Shown: positions 33,500-45,490, counted from the first letter of the stretch. The stretch is DNA of 64,000 bases from Humulus lupulus (GCF_963169125.1 NC_084796.1:85271888-85335887); one strand, 5' to 3'. Made by a program: numbers and translations. Notes: generated by a model from the sequence alone, not told the origin.

Positions 33500-34526
33500 A
33501 CTCCTCTTTCCTAGCTTGTAGGTAGTCCTTCCTCAAATGGTTGATACTCCCACAAATAAAGTAGGCCCTGACCCCGCACTCTCCCTGATGTCATCATCTG
33601 CACCGAGGACACACTGGGAAACTCCTCCAGTTGTCACCCCCGCCCTGATGGCCACTGAAAGCACCCCATGCCCTCCTATCTGAGCTAGGAGGAACGAAAG
33701 AGTCTGGGGCCTTTCTCTTCTGCTCACTGGGGCCACTACCCCGACTAGATCCGGTGAAAGGAGGCACCATCCTCTGAGCATCACGCCTAGTAGCGCCCTC
33801 TCTCCATTATTGATGCTCAACCTCCCTTAGTTGTAAGGGCCTTGTCACAGGCGATCAAAACATTCAATCCCCGCACAAACTGATCCCTTCTTGACATATC
33901 AATTGGCACCAAATCCAGTGCGAACTTCACCAACTAGTCAAATCTTAAGGCATACTCAGTAACTGTCATCCGATTCTGAGTCATGTTGGTAAACTCTCCA
34001 ACCTTCGCAGCTCAGACTGCGACGCTGTAGTACTTCTCATTGAAAATGTTTCTGAATTCTTCCCAAGTCATAGCTGCAACATTCCTTCTCTTAGTCACCA
34101 CATCCCACCAGATGCGGGTATCCTCTCCAAACATGTAGCTGGCGCAAGCTACCCTCTCATTCCCTTCCACGCTCATGAAATCCAGGATGGAAGAAATCAT
34201 GTTCATCCACTGCCCTGCCCGCAGTGGGTCTGGTCCACCATCGAAGGTGGGAGATGCTGCTTCTTGGACCTCTCATACAAAGGTTCCCACCCATTCTCCA
34301 CAACAGGTTGGACTGGCACTGGTGCCACAGCCTATGGAACCTGCAACCCAATGCCCTAAGGAGGGGCCTGTTTCCTCAGCTGTCGAAGCTCTTCTTCTAT
34401 TCGGTGAAGTCTAGCTTCCATCTCGGCAAATAACTATTGCCAATTATGTGGGGCAGGTGGAGGGTCCTGACCCTGTTTTTCATCCTCGGCCCTATTGTCG
34501 CAGAGTCTAATTAATCGCCGAGGCAT
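33500..34526 (-). pseudogene. gag: Element A gag
   Basis: The likely start is the minus-strand ATG at 34526 (MPRRLIRLCDNRAED), about 320 bp after the PBS. A short helical part follows (LFAEMEARLHRIEEELRQL). The gag domain reads MISSILDFMSVEGNERVACA, MFGEDTRIWWDVVTKRRNV, MTWEEFRNIFNEKYYSVAV. Near 33540-33620 a decayed CCHC knuckle is visible (AYFICGSINHLRKDY, with two Cys positions changed to Tyr). Stops and at least one frameshift break it. Confidence 0.75.
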
Positions 34527-34849
34527 CTCAACAATATGCCTGCAATCAATGACGCCGCCCATCAGGCATGATAACAACTTCCAAAACCACCTCCCAATTC
34601 GCACCAACCAAACACAACTAGCAAATCCACGTAACATAGATAACATACAACAATCAAGGGGCCATGCCCTAACATCATGCATATGTCAACTCATTCATCA
34701 TGCTCTATATAAAATATTCAAGCAACTAGGACATTTAACACACAATCAAGCATATAATTCAATAATTACCAACCAACCCGGAGTCGGGCTTGTCATTGGC
34801 AGTAAGCGTACATGTTCGGTCGATCTCCAAGAACCATAAACCTTGACTC

Positions 34850-34861
34850 GCTCTGATACCA
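34850..34861 (-). other. Element A primer-binding site
   Basis: On the minus strand TGGTATCAGAGC, three bases after the LTR end. This is the classic plant PBS for initiator methionine tRNA. Confidence 0.92.
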
Positions 34862-34864
34862 AGT

Positions 34865-37211
34865 TGTAACTCCCTACTTCCTTAGAGTCATTACTAAGTG
34901 AGTTTAAAACGTGCTAATCACTCGCTAATCGAGGTTTTAGGTTAAAAGTGTAGCTAAACTGTGTTAAAGGTCGTTTAAAGGAATGATATATATAAAAACA
35001 TGATCATTCATTGAAAATACTAAAAGTTAAACACTTGGAATCCCAAAATACTGTTTAAAAAATATTTATAACTCAAAATACATTAAGGGTCGACTATGCA
35101 ATAAATTCAAGTCTATGCATAACATTTTCCCGAAAATACCCCTGGTCGTGGCTGCCAGGTAGGTTGAAAATGTACATGTCACTCCACGCTCTCCATACTC
35201 ATGGTTGGTCGACCTTTCCTTTGCCCTTACCTACACCATAGAGCACCCGTGAGCCGAAGCCCAGCAAGAAAACTCAACACAAAACAATTAACATATGCAT
35301 ATCTATCAGCATCATATAACAAAACAGCAAACAGACTAAACACATAGCGTCCATGCCATCCCAGGTGCTTTACCAGGCCCTGGGTTCGCGGTCTTCACCG
35401 TGAGGATGACTCCAGCATCCTAGGAGGGTCTCACCCTAACGACTCGCACTCTACGTGCTCAACGCCATTCCCGACCCCTTGTCGTTCTCGTCTTTGCACT
35501 ACGCATGCTAGCGCTGCTTCCGGCCCTTGCCGTACTCGGCTTTGTACCCCACGTGCTTAACGTCGTTCCCGACCCCTTGCCATTTTCGGCCTTTGCCATC
35601 CCCAGCTTTCGCCATTCATTCACAAATATGTAATACATAGCATAATATCAACAAATATATAAACATATACTAAACACAAACAATAGGGCTACACCCTGCA
35701 ATTCAATCACAAAGGGCCATGCCCTGCAATACAAACAATAAGGTCACGCCCTGCTCTATGAGTACAACAGCTTTCTTACCTGTGTCCCAAGCTTCCTAAG
35801 CACCGGAATCCCAAGCACAGTCCTCTAACCTAAGCCTCGCTGAAAACCTAGTCACAACGCATTAACAATAGCCATCCATCAAGTTCTGATCCAATAAATA
35901 ACTTCGAGAAATAATTCTAGCCTCTGGGACCTTGGATTCTACCAATCCAAGTGGTAAAATCCTTCCCGAGCCTTAACATTAGGGTTCCCATGCTAAAAAC
36001 CTTCAAACAGCCAACATCTCTAACTTGAGTCACGACCCATCCCCTTAAGGGCAACAGCGCGCTCAAGTCAGAGGCAAAAAGCCTCACTGGTTGAGGGACA
36101 CAGGCCGCGACACTCCCATCCTTAGGCCACGACGCGCCTGGGCAGACAAAGGCTTCCAGCCTCTTCGACACACACGGGCCACGGTTCCTGAAGGATAGGG
36201 CCACGGCTCGAGCCTCCAAACCCATAAAACCCCATTTTACCCTGCGTTTTCCTCAAGCATAAACCTTAATTTCATACTCCAAACACCACTCAAAATTGAA
36301 CCTGGATTCCTTGTCTACACAACCTAGGCATCACATCCACCTAAGTACAGCCCTCTAATCCGCACTAACACCAAAATTCAAACCAAGCACAGCTAACCAG
36401 ACCAAACCTCATGCAAGCTTGAGTTCTTAGCATAATCAAGGAAATTCAACAACAAGATTCAATTAAAGAACTTACCTCTACACTTAAATCAGTTCCTGAA
36501 CTGATTCCATGTGCTTTAAGCTTCCCAATCCTCCAATTCACCAGCCCAAGTCTTCAAAGTTTCATCAAAATTTAAATACCATTAAAGGGAGAGAGAGCCG
36601 TGAGATAGAGAGAGAGATTCCTCTTTTGATTTGTTCCAGTGACTTCCCAAGACTATTCTGAGCTATGCAATACCCCTGCCAAATGACCAAACTGCCTTGT
36701 AAGCTTATCCTCAATCCTTAAGTAACCCAAGGGAAATTTAGTCATTTTCCAAATCCCATTAAGTCCCTGAGTATTCCTATAATCCCCATTTAATCCCAAC
36801 ATGTCCAAATCATTATTAAATTACTACACATTACTCAATAAATCCCAAACACATATTATGTTCCCAAAATACCTCTAGGCTCCTCCCGAGTCGGGTATTT
36901 GACCCCGTTGTGACTTTCTAGCTAATTTGCTCCCTAGGATTGTCTCAGATCATGCATCACAAATATATCACCACTCACTCGTGGTATCAATCACAATATA
37001 CACAAATACAACACTTATGCTCTCAACGAGCTAAAATTACAAATATTCCCTCAATAACCAAAAGGGGCCCACATGCATATTTAATCCACCTAAACATGCA
37101 TTTCTAATCATATAATCATCAAATTCACCTATTAACATAATAAAACAATTATTTCCATTCAGGCACGTTAATCAAGGCCCTAAGGCTTATTAGCAAATTT
37201 GGGACGCTATA
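34865..37211 (-). mobile_element. Element A 5' LTR
   Basis: In + orientation it runs TGTAACTCCC...GGGACGCTATA, 2347 bp. The outer terminal dinucleotide is TA where CA is expected, a single change. It shares the repeats and the GC-rich block (36099-36215) with the other LTR. Confidence 0.9.
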
Positions 37212-37216
37212 GCGGT
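37212..37216. repeat. TSD of element A, right copy
   Basis: gcggt, identical to 27735-27739. Confidence 0.88.
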
Positions 37217-38000
37217 TTAGTGCAAAACCGCCTAAGGAATCGTAACCCCTAAGCTACCTGGTATTTAACTTAAAAACCTTTCGGTTTCTATACCCCAAAT
37301 AGGTATTCTTTAACCTGATTTGCCGTTAGGGCTACCCCAGATTATCCCAGAAATTCACCCAGTTTTATGAATGTCATATTTCTAAAATACATTTGGGTTC
37401 GCTCATGGAGCCTAAACCAAAACCTATTTCCTGTTAGCACTTAGAAATAGCCTAACGATACCATATAATGAACATTGTTGAAAAAAAAATCTCATTGGAT
37501 AATGAAGAACAAAAAAAAACTTTTCAAATCAGGGGATAAAATACTTACAGGAAAAATGTTCGATTCGAAGAGGGCGTAGATACGGCCATGGGAATCTCCT
37601 GGAAAGCTTCTGAAGGTCTAGTGTATGATGAATAGTTCTGGGAATTCTGGAGAAGAAGAAAGGAAACTTGAGAATTGGAAAAGGGAGATTTTTTTCTTTT
37701 TTGAATACAAAGATGGTGAGGTCTGAGGACTGATCACCCTATTTAGACATAAACTCCGAAAATTAATTTGGGCCATCCGATTAGGTTAGCTCGAGATCCA
37801 AGGGCCAAGATTAATTAGACCAGATGGCGACAAAAATTTAACAGGACAATTATTTCAGTCCTCGAAACCCGAACAGACGCCAATCGTAGGAGACCACATG
37901 TCCAATATTTGAGTAGTAGGTAGACACATTTTGTGTGACAGAAGTCCAAAATCCCCTACTATGTATGTCAGAAAGTGACGACATCAAACACGAGCAGGAG
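37217..38000 (-). other. Element B 3' internal region with candidate antisense first exon
   Basis: On the sense strand nothing is coding. On the minus strand, CCATGGCCG at 37589 opens a short frame (MAVSTPSSNRTFF) that runs into CCTGTAAGT at 37549/37548, a strong splice-donor consensus. An AT-rich box (TCTAAATAGG) lies about 140-150 bp upstream on the same strand. Together with the antisense ORF at 27181-27648 this suggests a spliced antisense gene. The exon itself would be 37549-37589. Confidence 0.4.
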
Positions 38001-38013
38001 CTTGGGGGGAAAA
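38001..38013 (+). other. Element B polypurine tract
   Basis: cttggggggaaaa directly before the 3' LTR (TGTTGTACCC). Confidence 0.8.
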
Positions 38014-38716
38014 TGTTGTACCCTAATTTTAGCATGATTTCACTCACTCAGCTTGGGTATAGCTGGCAGGTAGATACGTGGGAAAATAACCAAGTAGAAT
38101 ATCTAGATATTAACCATGTGAGCAGCTCGAGTCTCGAAGTGGTCAAATCTAGTATTAGGCGTCCTGGACTTATTACGAGCTCGGAGTCAGGTAGCTGTCA
38201 AGCTTGAGCTTGTATGAGATATTCAGCTCGTGAGGACCTGGATATAACGCATACAAAAGGATCCCAAGAGACTCGGGGATTCTTTATACGCTCATTAATG
38301 ATTAGGCTACATCGTATTTATTTCATTTATTACCCGAGATAGCAGGAACGTGTTTATTATGTTATCAAATCATATCCCAATGTAAATGGGAATAATCTGT
38401 ATTAATTATATACCATATGTGTAGTTACGCAGTTTGTTTACACAGTTACCCAAACATGTCCATGGAATTCCCCTATAAATACTGGGAATATTGGACAGGA
38501 AAAGGGACCATTATTCTGTATTACCGAAACTCTGCCAAAATAGAAAGAGAAACAATAATAATATTGACTCGTGGACTAGGTGGATTTTAACCACTGAACC
38601 ATGTAAAAGTTCTGGGCTTTTGAGTGAGTTCTTGTTATTTCATTACGGTTTACTATTAAGCACTAATCTACCCAATTTATTTCTTAATATCTCGTTGGCG
38701 AAAAACCGCATCTACA
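38014..38716 (+). mobile_element. Element B 3' LTR
   Basis: 703 bp, TGTTGTACCC to CCGCATCTACA, closely similar to the left LTR over its whole length. TATA box at 38474-38481. Confidence 0.87.
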
Positions 38717-38721
38717 AGAGA
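38717..38721. repeat. TSD of element B, right copy
   Basis: agaga, versus agagt on the left. Confidence 0.7.
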
Positions 38722-39022
38722 TATGGAACAATATGTCCTCGTAATTAGGCTTTTTAAGGATTTTCCTTCTATAGTTTCAAAATTGGAAGAATTATGGGAG
38801 ACTATGGATGATGAAGATGATTTACCGATAGCCATGAGATATTATTTTCTTATACTTAGGTTTACCTGTAGATTTGAGTTTCAATTCACCAATGAACAAA
38901 AGCATAATATCCTAATGAATATTCCCCGTGGTAGTTTTGAGGCTTATGATACGGATGATTATGAGGAAATAACTGATGATATGTTAGATGAAGGGTCAGA
39001 TGTAGAAGATCCTGATTTTTAG
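38722..39022 (+). pseudogene. Chromovirus C: ORF upstream of gag (ORF0), 3' half
   Basis: It continues the frame from 21646-21812: MEQYVLVIRLFKDFPSIVSK, ELWETMDDEDDLPIAMRYYF, then a run of acidic residues (YDTDDYEEITDDMLDEGSDV) and a stop at 39020-39022. Apart from the insertion of B there is no stop or frameshift, which is notable because gag and pol of the same element are heavily damaged. The closest relative is the copy in D. The function is unknown; the acidic tail suggests a protein-interaction role, which is only a guess. Confidence 0.7.
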
Positions 39023-39575
39023 AAATTTTACCCTAGTTATTATTAGTATAGTTTCTTTATTTATTTTGAATTTATTATTGTAATAAATGAAAATCTTTTT
39101 TCCAAATGAATAAAGTTTTTATTATATTTTTATGGCATGTATAAGTTTGATTTTTTTTTTTTACAATCATAATTAATTTAGAATAAATTCAATAAATAAT
39201 GACTGAGTTCAATGAGGGTGGATACAAATCAATGAATTAGTTCTGTATTGAGAGTTTAGGGGGCCATAGTAATGGGAACGATTTTACTGATCCCAACCCT
39301 CCCTCAATATGGTTAACATTGAAACAGCGACAAGTTTTGATCTTGAGAATTAAGTCATATAGGGTGGTTAGAAACAGACTTAGAAAATAATAAAGATGGC
39401 TTAATAGTCTAAGTATAGAAACACACCCTAATGTATAAAGACGACTTACATAATTTTTTTCATAAGAAATCATAACTGATAGATCCGAGTTATGTTTTCT
39501 TAGACTAAGTTTTGCCATAGAAACTATTAGTGTAAGTTCTAACGTGTTTTCTCAACTATTAGAAGTTTGCTGAAG
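39023..39575 (+). other. Chromovirus C spacer between ORF0 and gag
   Basis: About 550 bp, AT-rich at first (T-run near 39150-39160), no supported coding sequence. Its first 185 bp align with 1075-1239 in D. Confidence 0.55.
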
Positions 39576-40741
39576 ATGTTGCTACGAAGGTCTGCACGCA
39601 TGAACGGCAATGCCCCCAACACCGGAAACGAGACTCACGAGGCCCCTCCAGTCTAAAGAAGGGGAACGCATACTACCACTACTGTTGCCAATAGAAATGC
39701 ACCACCTCTGATTGACAACAACGCTGAGATTATCCAGTTACAACAACAAGTAGATAGACTACTACAGCAACAGCGACAACAGCCTCAATCGCAGCCTTAG
39801 CCGCAAACTTAGCCACAGCTTCAGCCAACAGCTCAAGCACCCCAGCAAGGGCAGAATGTAGGATATACATATGGGGGATGGCCGATGGTGAACTACGTGC
39901 CTTATCCAGCTCAGTGCATAGAGTCAGTCTACGAGCGTTTCCGTAAGCAACATGCTCCAAATTTTGAAGGGACAACCGACCCCTTTAAGGCTGAAGAATG
40001 GGTTAGGAATGTAGAGCCGATTCTGGCACACATGAACCTTGGCAATGCGGATCGCATATCCTTTGTTTCCTCTCTACTGAAAAAGAATGCTAGAATCTGG
40101 TGGGATTTGGTACAACAGACTCATGATATCACCACCATGACTGGGCCATATTTGTGGAGCTGTTTCACAAAAAGTACTACAACTTGGCAGTCATCACTAT
40201 GAGGGTAGAAGAGTTTGCCAGTCTGAAGCATGGCAATTTGACAGTAGTCAAGTACACTCGACAATTTGATCATCTAGCCAAGTTCCCACCAGAGTTGGTC
40301 CCAATCAACTACTTAAGGGTAACCAAGTTCACCAGAGGACTCAGACCCAAGATTGAATTAAGGGTCAAGCTTGCAAACCCTAGAACCACTTCTTATACCA
40401 ATGTTATGGAAATGGTTATAGAGGTGGAAAGGCTCCAAGAAAATGTTAGTAAAGAGGAGGCAATCAAGTCTGAACCCAAGCAGCAGAATCAAACTCAGAA
40501 TGGTCAAAACCACAAAAAAAACCTGCATAACAATAATGGGCAAAAAAGAAAGCATCCTGATAATAAGCAGACCGACGCTAATAAAAGAGCACGGACTAAT
40601 AATGGTAATAATAGGTCGGGTTATGTGGAATACCCTCAGTGCTCCAAGTGTCACAAAAGACAGCCTAGGGAGTGTCGTGCAAACACCAAGGGTTGTTACA
40701 ATTATGGCCAGGAAGGTCATCAGAAAAGAGATTGTCTGTAG
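39576..40741 (+). pseudogene. gag: Chromovirus C gag
   Basis: The start chosen is ATG 39576 (MLLRRSARMNGNAPN), in frame with the main gag domain. A TAA lies at 39654-39656, and two TAG codons lie in the Gln/Pro-rich linker near 39800. The gag domain reads YERFRKQHAPNFEGTTDPFK, WVRNVEPILAHMNLGNADRI, NARIWWDLV. A frameshift near 40150 moves to the frame of ELFHKKYYNLAVITMRVEEF, HLAKFPPELVP and FTRGLRPKI. The zinc knuckle is CYNYGQEGHQKRDC: the second Cys is Tyr, whereas copy D keeps CFNC. Ends at TAG 40739-40741. Confidence 0.82.
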
Positions 40742-40771
40742 CTCAAAACAGAAGAAAAGAAGGACAACAAG

Positions 40772-41330
40772 ATGGTTCCAGCTAGAGTCTTTTCCTTGAC
40801 CCAAGGAGAAGCTGAAACTAGTAATAAAGTGGTCACAGGTCATCTTCCTATCCTCGATAATATATGTTCATTATTGTTTGATTCGGGAGCAACACACTCG
40901 TATATCTCATTAGGAATGATAAAGAAATTAGACAAACCTTGTGAAAGAATTAGAACTAGGTTTGTCATGGAACTGTCTTCGGGCAAAGTTGTTCTATCAT
41001 CATGAATAGTACGAGGAGTATCGATCATAGTCAAGGGCACAAAGCTAGAAGGAGACATGATAGAGCTAGAGATCAAGGACTTCGACGTAATATTGGGCAT
41101 GGACTAGCTAGCAAGACATGGCACAACCATCGATTGTAGATGCAAGCAAGTGACGTTCGAAACTCCTGAGGGTCAGAAACTATGTTTTATGGGAAAGGTT
41201 TTAGGACTACGAACACCACTTATCTCATCTCTCAAAGCTCAGAGGATGATAGAGAAAGGATGTCACACATTCTTAGCAAGTGTCACGGATGTGGCATAGG
41301 AAACACCATTAAAGGTTGGAGACGTTTGCA
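40772..41330 (+). pseudogene. pro: Chromovirus C protease
   Basis: MVPARVFSLTQGEAETSNKV leads to the active-site block LFDSGATHSYISLGMI, which is intact here. TGA at 41003-41005 interrupts the middle. DVILGMD then hits TAG at the Trp position of DWLARHG. The linker to RT (SLKAQRMIEKGCHTFLAS) follows in phase-shifted sequence. Confidence 0.8.
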
Positions 41331-42082
41331 TTATAAAAGAATTTCCAGAGATATTTCCTCATGACTTACCAGGGTTACCCCCTACTCGAGAAATTGACTT
41401 CACAATCGAACTAGTACTGGGAACCGAGCCTATCTCAAAGGCACCATACCGGATGGCACCTACCGAACTCAAGGAGTTGAAAATGTAGCTGCAAGAGCTC
41501 TTAGACTTGGGATTCATCAGACCAAGCCATTCGCCATGGGGAGCAGTAGTTCTATTTGTAAAGAAGAAGGATGGAAGCATGCGGATGTGTATCGATTACC
41601 GCGGGCTGAACAAGGTGACAATTAAGAACAAGTACCCGCTACCCCAGATCGATGACTTATTTGATCAACTCTAAGGAGCGAATGTATTTTCAAAGATTGA
41701 TCTACGATCCGATTATCACCAGCTCAAGGTAAAGGAAGAAGATATACCAAAGATAGCTTTAAGGACTCGATACGGACATTATGAGTTTCTAGTTATGTCT
41801 TTTAGTCTTTCCAATGCTCCAGCCGCATTTATGGACTTAATGAATCGGGTCTTCAAGGATTACTTGGACAAATTCGTCGTGGTATTCATTGACGATATAT
41901 TGGTGTACTCCAAGGACAAATTCGAGCACGAGGAACACTTAAGACCGGCCATGTTGTGACTAAAGGAGCATCAACTTTATGCCAAGTTCAAGAAATGTGA
42001 ATTTTGGCTATCACAAGTAGCGTTCCTCGGCCACATAGTATCCAAAGATGGAGTCGCAATAAACCCAACTAAGGTAGAGGTT
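41331..42082 (+). pseudogene. pol: Chromovirus C reverse transcriptase
   Basis: [34 protein letters not shown] with TAG at the next codon, [40 protein letters not shown], a TAA in place of a Gln after [38 protein letters not shown] and the catalytic [11 protein letters not shown] near 41881-41913. A further TGA lies near 41957. The polymerase catalytic Asp pair is present but the frame has at least three stops. Confidence 0.82.
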
Positions 42083-43195
42083 GTGAAGGATTGGCCAAGA
42101 CCTAAGAATGTGTCAGAAGTTAGAAGTTTTCTCGAGCTAGCATGCTATTACTGGAGATTTGTAGAAAGTTTTTCTAAGATAGCCACTCCATTTACCAACC
42201 TGACCCGGAAACAGCAAAAGTTCAACTGGACAGATAAATGTCAAGAAAGCTTCCAGTTGCTCAAAGATAAATTATGCTCAACACCAGTACTTTGTGTACC
42301 GACACCCAATGACAAGTTTGTAGTATACTGTGATGCGTCTAAGCAAGCTTTAGGTTGTGTGCTGATGCAAAATGACAAGGTGATTGCCTACGCCTCAAGG
42401 CAGCTGAAGGAATACGAGCAACGTTATCCAACACACGATATGGAGTTGGCAGCGGTAGTCTTTGCATTGAAAATTTGGTGCCACTATCTTTATGGAGAAT
42501 GGTGTGAAATTTATACGGACCATAAGAGCTTAAAATATTTCATCACGCAGAAGGAACTCAATATGAGGCAGCAAAGGTGGTTGGAACTAGTAAAGGACTA
42601 TGATTGTGAAATCCTATACCACCCAGGAAAGGCAAATGTAGTTGCAGATGCATTAAGCCAGAAGAGTTACGGAAATCTGGCAGTATTATCCAGAATTAAA
42701 AAGCCGCTACAGCAAGAGCTGATTAATGACGGGATAGAAATAATCATGGGTCAGCTGGCTAACTTGTCCATCCAGTCAAGTTTACTAGATGATATACGGA
42801 TCGGGCAAGAGCATGATGACACGTTATTATCATTTATGGCTGCAGTCAAAGAAGGCAAGACTACAGATTTCTCTATATCAGGACAGGAATTCTTAAGATA
42901 TAAGGGTCGGGTATGCGTGCCAAATGACCATGGAATTAAGATGAAGATTTTAGAAGAAGCACACACTACCCCATACTCTATTCACCTGGGATCGACCAAG
43001 ATGACTCACGACCTTAAGGCACTATATTGGTGGCCGAGAATGAAGAAAGACATAGTAGAATACGTGTCCAAATGCTTAATATGCCAGCAAGTAAAGGCGA
43101 AACATCAGCGACCCGCAGGCTTATTGCAACCGCTTAGTATTCCAGAATGGAAGTGGGAAGACATAGCCGTGGACTTCGTGACAAGATTACCATGA
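42083..43195 (+). pseudogene. pol: Chromovirus C RT end, RNase H and integrase start
   Basis: The longest open piece of C, 370 codons. The RT connection reads [20 protein letters not shown]. RNase [17 protein letters not shown] (Asp), [16 protein letters not shown] (Glu), [20 protein letters not shown] (Asp), [16 protein letters not shown]. Integrase zinc domain: [37 protein letters not shown]. Start of the core: [16 protein letters not shown], where the frame ends at TGA 43193-43195. RNase H catalytic residues are all in place. Confidence 0.87.
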
Positions 43196-43570
43196 ACAAG
43201 TAAGCAACACGACTCGGCTTGGGTTGTGGTGGATAGACTCACAAAGTCAGTTCACTTCCTGTCTGTCAAGACTGCGTACACTGTGGACCAGTACGCAGAC
43301 ATTTATGTTCGAGAAATTGTACAACTGCATGGAATCCCTAAGACCATAGTATCTAATAGAGGATCGGTGTTTACATCAAGATTTTGGGGAAGCTTGCAGC
43401 AAGCTATGGGTACCAAGCTAAGTCTCAGTACAACATTTCATCCTTAGACCGACGGACAGTCCGAGCGTACCATACAGCTTTTAGAAGATATGTTGTGTGC
43501 TTGCGTACTAGACTTCGGAGGATTGTGGAGTAAGTATATGCCACTTATAGAGTTCTCCTACAATAATAGC
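43196..43570 (+). pseudogene. int: Chromovirus C integrase core
   Basis: In the same frame after the TGA: QHDSAWVVVDRLTKSVHFLS, LHGIPKTIVSNRGSVFTSRF (second catalytic Asp replaced by Asn), STTFHP with TAG at 43445-43447, then TDGQSERTIQLLEDML (Glu kept) and [20 protein letters not shown]. Inactive through both the stop codons and the catalytic change. Confidence 0.82.
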
Positions 43571-44205
43571 TACCAGGAAACTATCGGTATGGCACCCTAT
43601 GAACTACTTTATGGAAGGAAATGCCAGTCGCCATTACATTGGAATGAGGTGGGAGAAAGATAACTTCTTGAACCTGAGGCTATTAGAGAGGCTCAAAACG
43701 CAGTTGAACTGATTAGAAAGTGTATGCTCGCTACTCATAATCAACAAAAGAGTTATGCGGATGCCAAGCGATGAGATGTGAAATTCAAAGTCGGAGATCA
43801 AGTCTTCTTAAGAATATCTCCTATGAAAGGAGTGAAGCAGTTTGGGAAGAAAGGAAAACTTAGTCCCCGGTTAATAGGTCCTTTTGAGATATTGGACAAG
43901 GTGGGACCTGTAGCATATAGATTAGCCCTACCTCCAGCTCTAGCAGTAGCCACAATGTGTTTCACATCTCAATGCTATGTAGATATGTGTCAGACCCATC
44001 CCACATTCTCAAGTACAATACGTTAGTACTTCAGAAAGACCTAAGTTATGAGGAATGACTGGCTAGCATCCTAGAGAAGGGGGTGAAGGAATTACAGTCT
44101 AAGAGTATTCCGATATTCAAGGTCTTATGGAGTAATAATACAGAACGGGAGGCAACGAGGGAGTTGGAGGAAGACATCCAAGCACGGTATCCGGAATTGT
44201 TTGGT
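43571..44205 (+). pseudogene. int: Chromovirus C integrase C-terminus and chromodomain region
   Basis: YELLYGRKCQSPLHWNEVGE, TGA at 43772-43774, FKVGDQVFLRISPMKGVKQF, KGKLSPRLIGPFEILDKVGP (GPY/F). A frameshift near 43950 disrupts the HNVFHISML segment (MCFTSQCYVDMCQ read instead). The last codons in another frame read IFKVLWSNNTEREATRELEE and ARYPELFGK, the chromodomain region seen in this family. Confidence 0.78.
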
Positions 44206-44233
44206 AAGTAAATTTCGGGGACTAAATTCTTTT

Positions 44234-44247
44234 AAGTAGGGGACAAT
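44234..44247 (+). other. Chromovirus C polypurine tract
   Basis: aagtaggggacaat lies directly before TGTAGCATCTC. Confidence 0.75.
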
Positions 44248-45459
44248 TGTAGCATCTCAGAATTTTACTTAGCTAGATAGTAGTAGCTTGTGTTGTAGTA
44301 TTTAAGTTTTCATGGTTATTAGTTCAAGCCAGGATTTAGTTGGAAACTCATAGAGATAGTTAGGGATTCTATAAGTTTAGCCTATAGTTTAGAAATATTA
44401 ATTTTATCATAAGGTTTGATTAATGTAGTTTGTCCTAGAAATATTATTTATTATAACCTAAGGTTTAGATATAATAATTAAGAATGTGACACTCGTCACA
44501 TGTATGTTTATTAAGGATTTTAGATGAGTAAATAAATAAAGGATAAACCTAGGAAGTCTATAACCTTCCCTCAGCTGTTAGGATCTCGTATTACTCAGTC
44601 AAATTTGTTTAAACAAACTTCAAGTGTGATGAAAGTGTGCAAAAACGTATTCAATATATCAGCGTAAGCTGATATATCGCAGCTATAGGGGACGATATAT
44701 CGCCTATGTTGATATGGAAACACGTCGACTTCGCACGAACGAAACCATGGAGCCTCAGGAATATGAGGGAGGCGATATATCGCCTGTGGGGGCGATATAT
44801 CAGCTCCACAAGCATATTTTTAAAGTCCATGGAATCCAAGCTAGAAACAGCCCTCAACAATTTGGATTTGCTCTTGAACGATTTTGACCGAGTTCTGGGC
44901 ATCTGTTGAGCATAATTCAATTTTTATTCATTTTAAAGGAGTTAGTTTCACTCCTTGAACTCTATAAATAGGACCCTTCACTCATCCATTTGCATCATCA
45001 TTCAAGCACTTCTCAGAGCCTCCAAGCTGCTAATTTTGTTTTAGAGAGAAGCACTAGGGTTTTGGGGTTAAAAGCTTTCAAATCTAAGCTTTTCTAAGCA
45101 CTTGGGAAGTAAGCTAGAGTTTGATTTCGGTATTAAGGTGTAGATCAAAGTTCTAAGTTGTCTAAGGTACTCTCAATCCTCAAGTTTAGTTCATTATAGT
45201 TCCTCTTATTCTTTTCATTTTCTTCCAAATCCTAACTTGTTATAATGGCTTTTGGTTAGGTGTTTTATTTTCTTGAAACTTAAGGTTTTGGGTAAGTTCT
45301 TTTCTGAATGGTTTAGATCTTCTCTTCATCTTCTTTTCTTTAGGAAACTTATGATTTTTACTATTTGGTTTTAGGAGTTTCTAATCCCGCTCTTGCCTCA
45401 AATACCTCAGTTTTTGGTAAGGAAAATAAGTTAGATTTTATGTGTTATGATTATTTGTA

Positions 45460-45490
<31 letters not shown>

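Larger units (their letters stand above)
27740..37211 (-). mobile_element. Minus-strand chromovirus A (Ty3/gypsy), full length but decayed
   Basis: Paired LTRs (27740-30012, 34865-37211), a perfect 5 bp TSD (gcggt), an exact initiator-Met PBS (34850-34861) and a PPT (30013-30026) define a 9472-bp element read on the minus strand. Pol motifs and the integrase C-terminus show a chromovirus. Its LTR family is the same as 1-634 and the 49702-55600 solo LTR, and differs from that of C and D. All coding domains are interrupted by stops or frameshifts. Confidence 0.92.
21813..38716 (+). mobile_element. TAT-like Ty3/gypsy element B, split by element A
   Basis: Two 703-bp LTRs in direct orientation (21813-22515 and 38014-38716) are flanked by agagt/agaga. 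Net length without A and its TSD is about 7.4 kb. Gag and pol motifs (CRFHNDIGHNTNDCQQLKDEI, VYVDDMLVKSK) match TAT-group elements. Integrase and most of RNase H are absent, so the element is internally deleted. Between pol and the 3' LTR it carries an antisense ORF. B is inserted in the ORF0 of chromovirus C. Confidence 0.87.
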
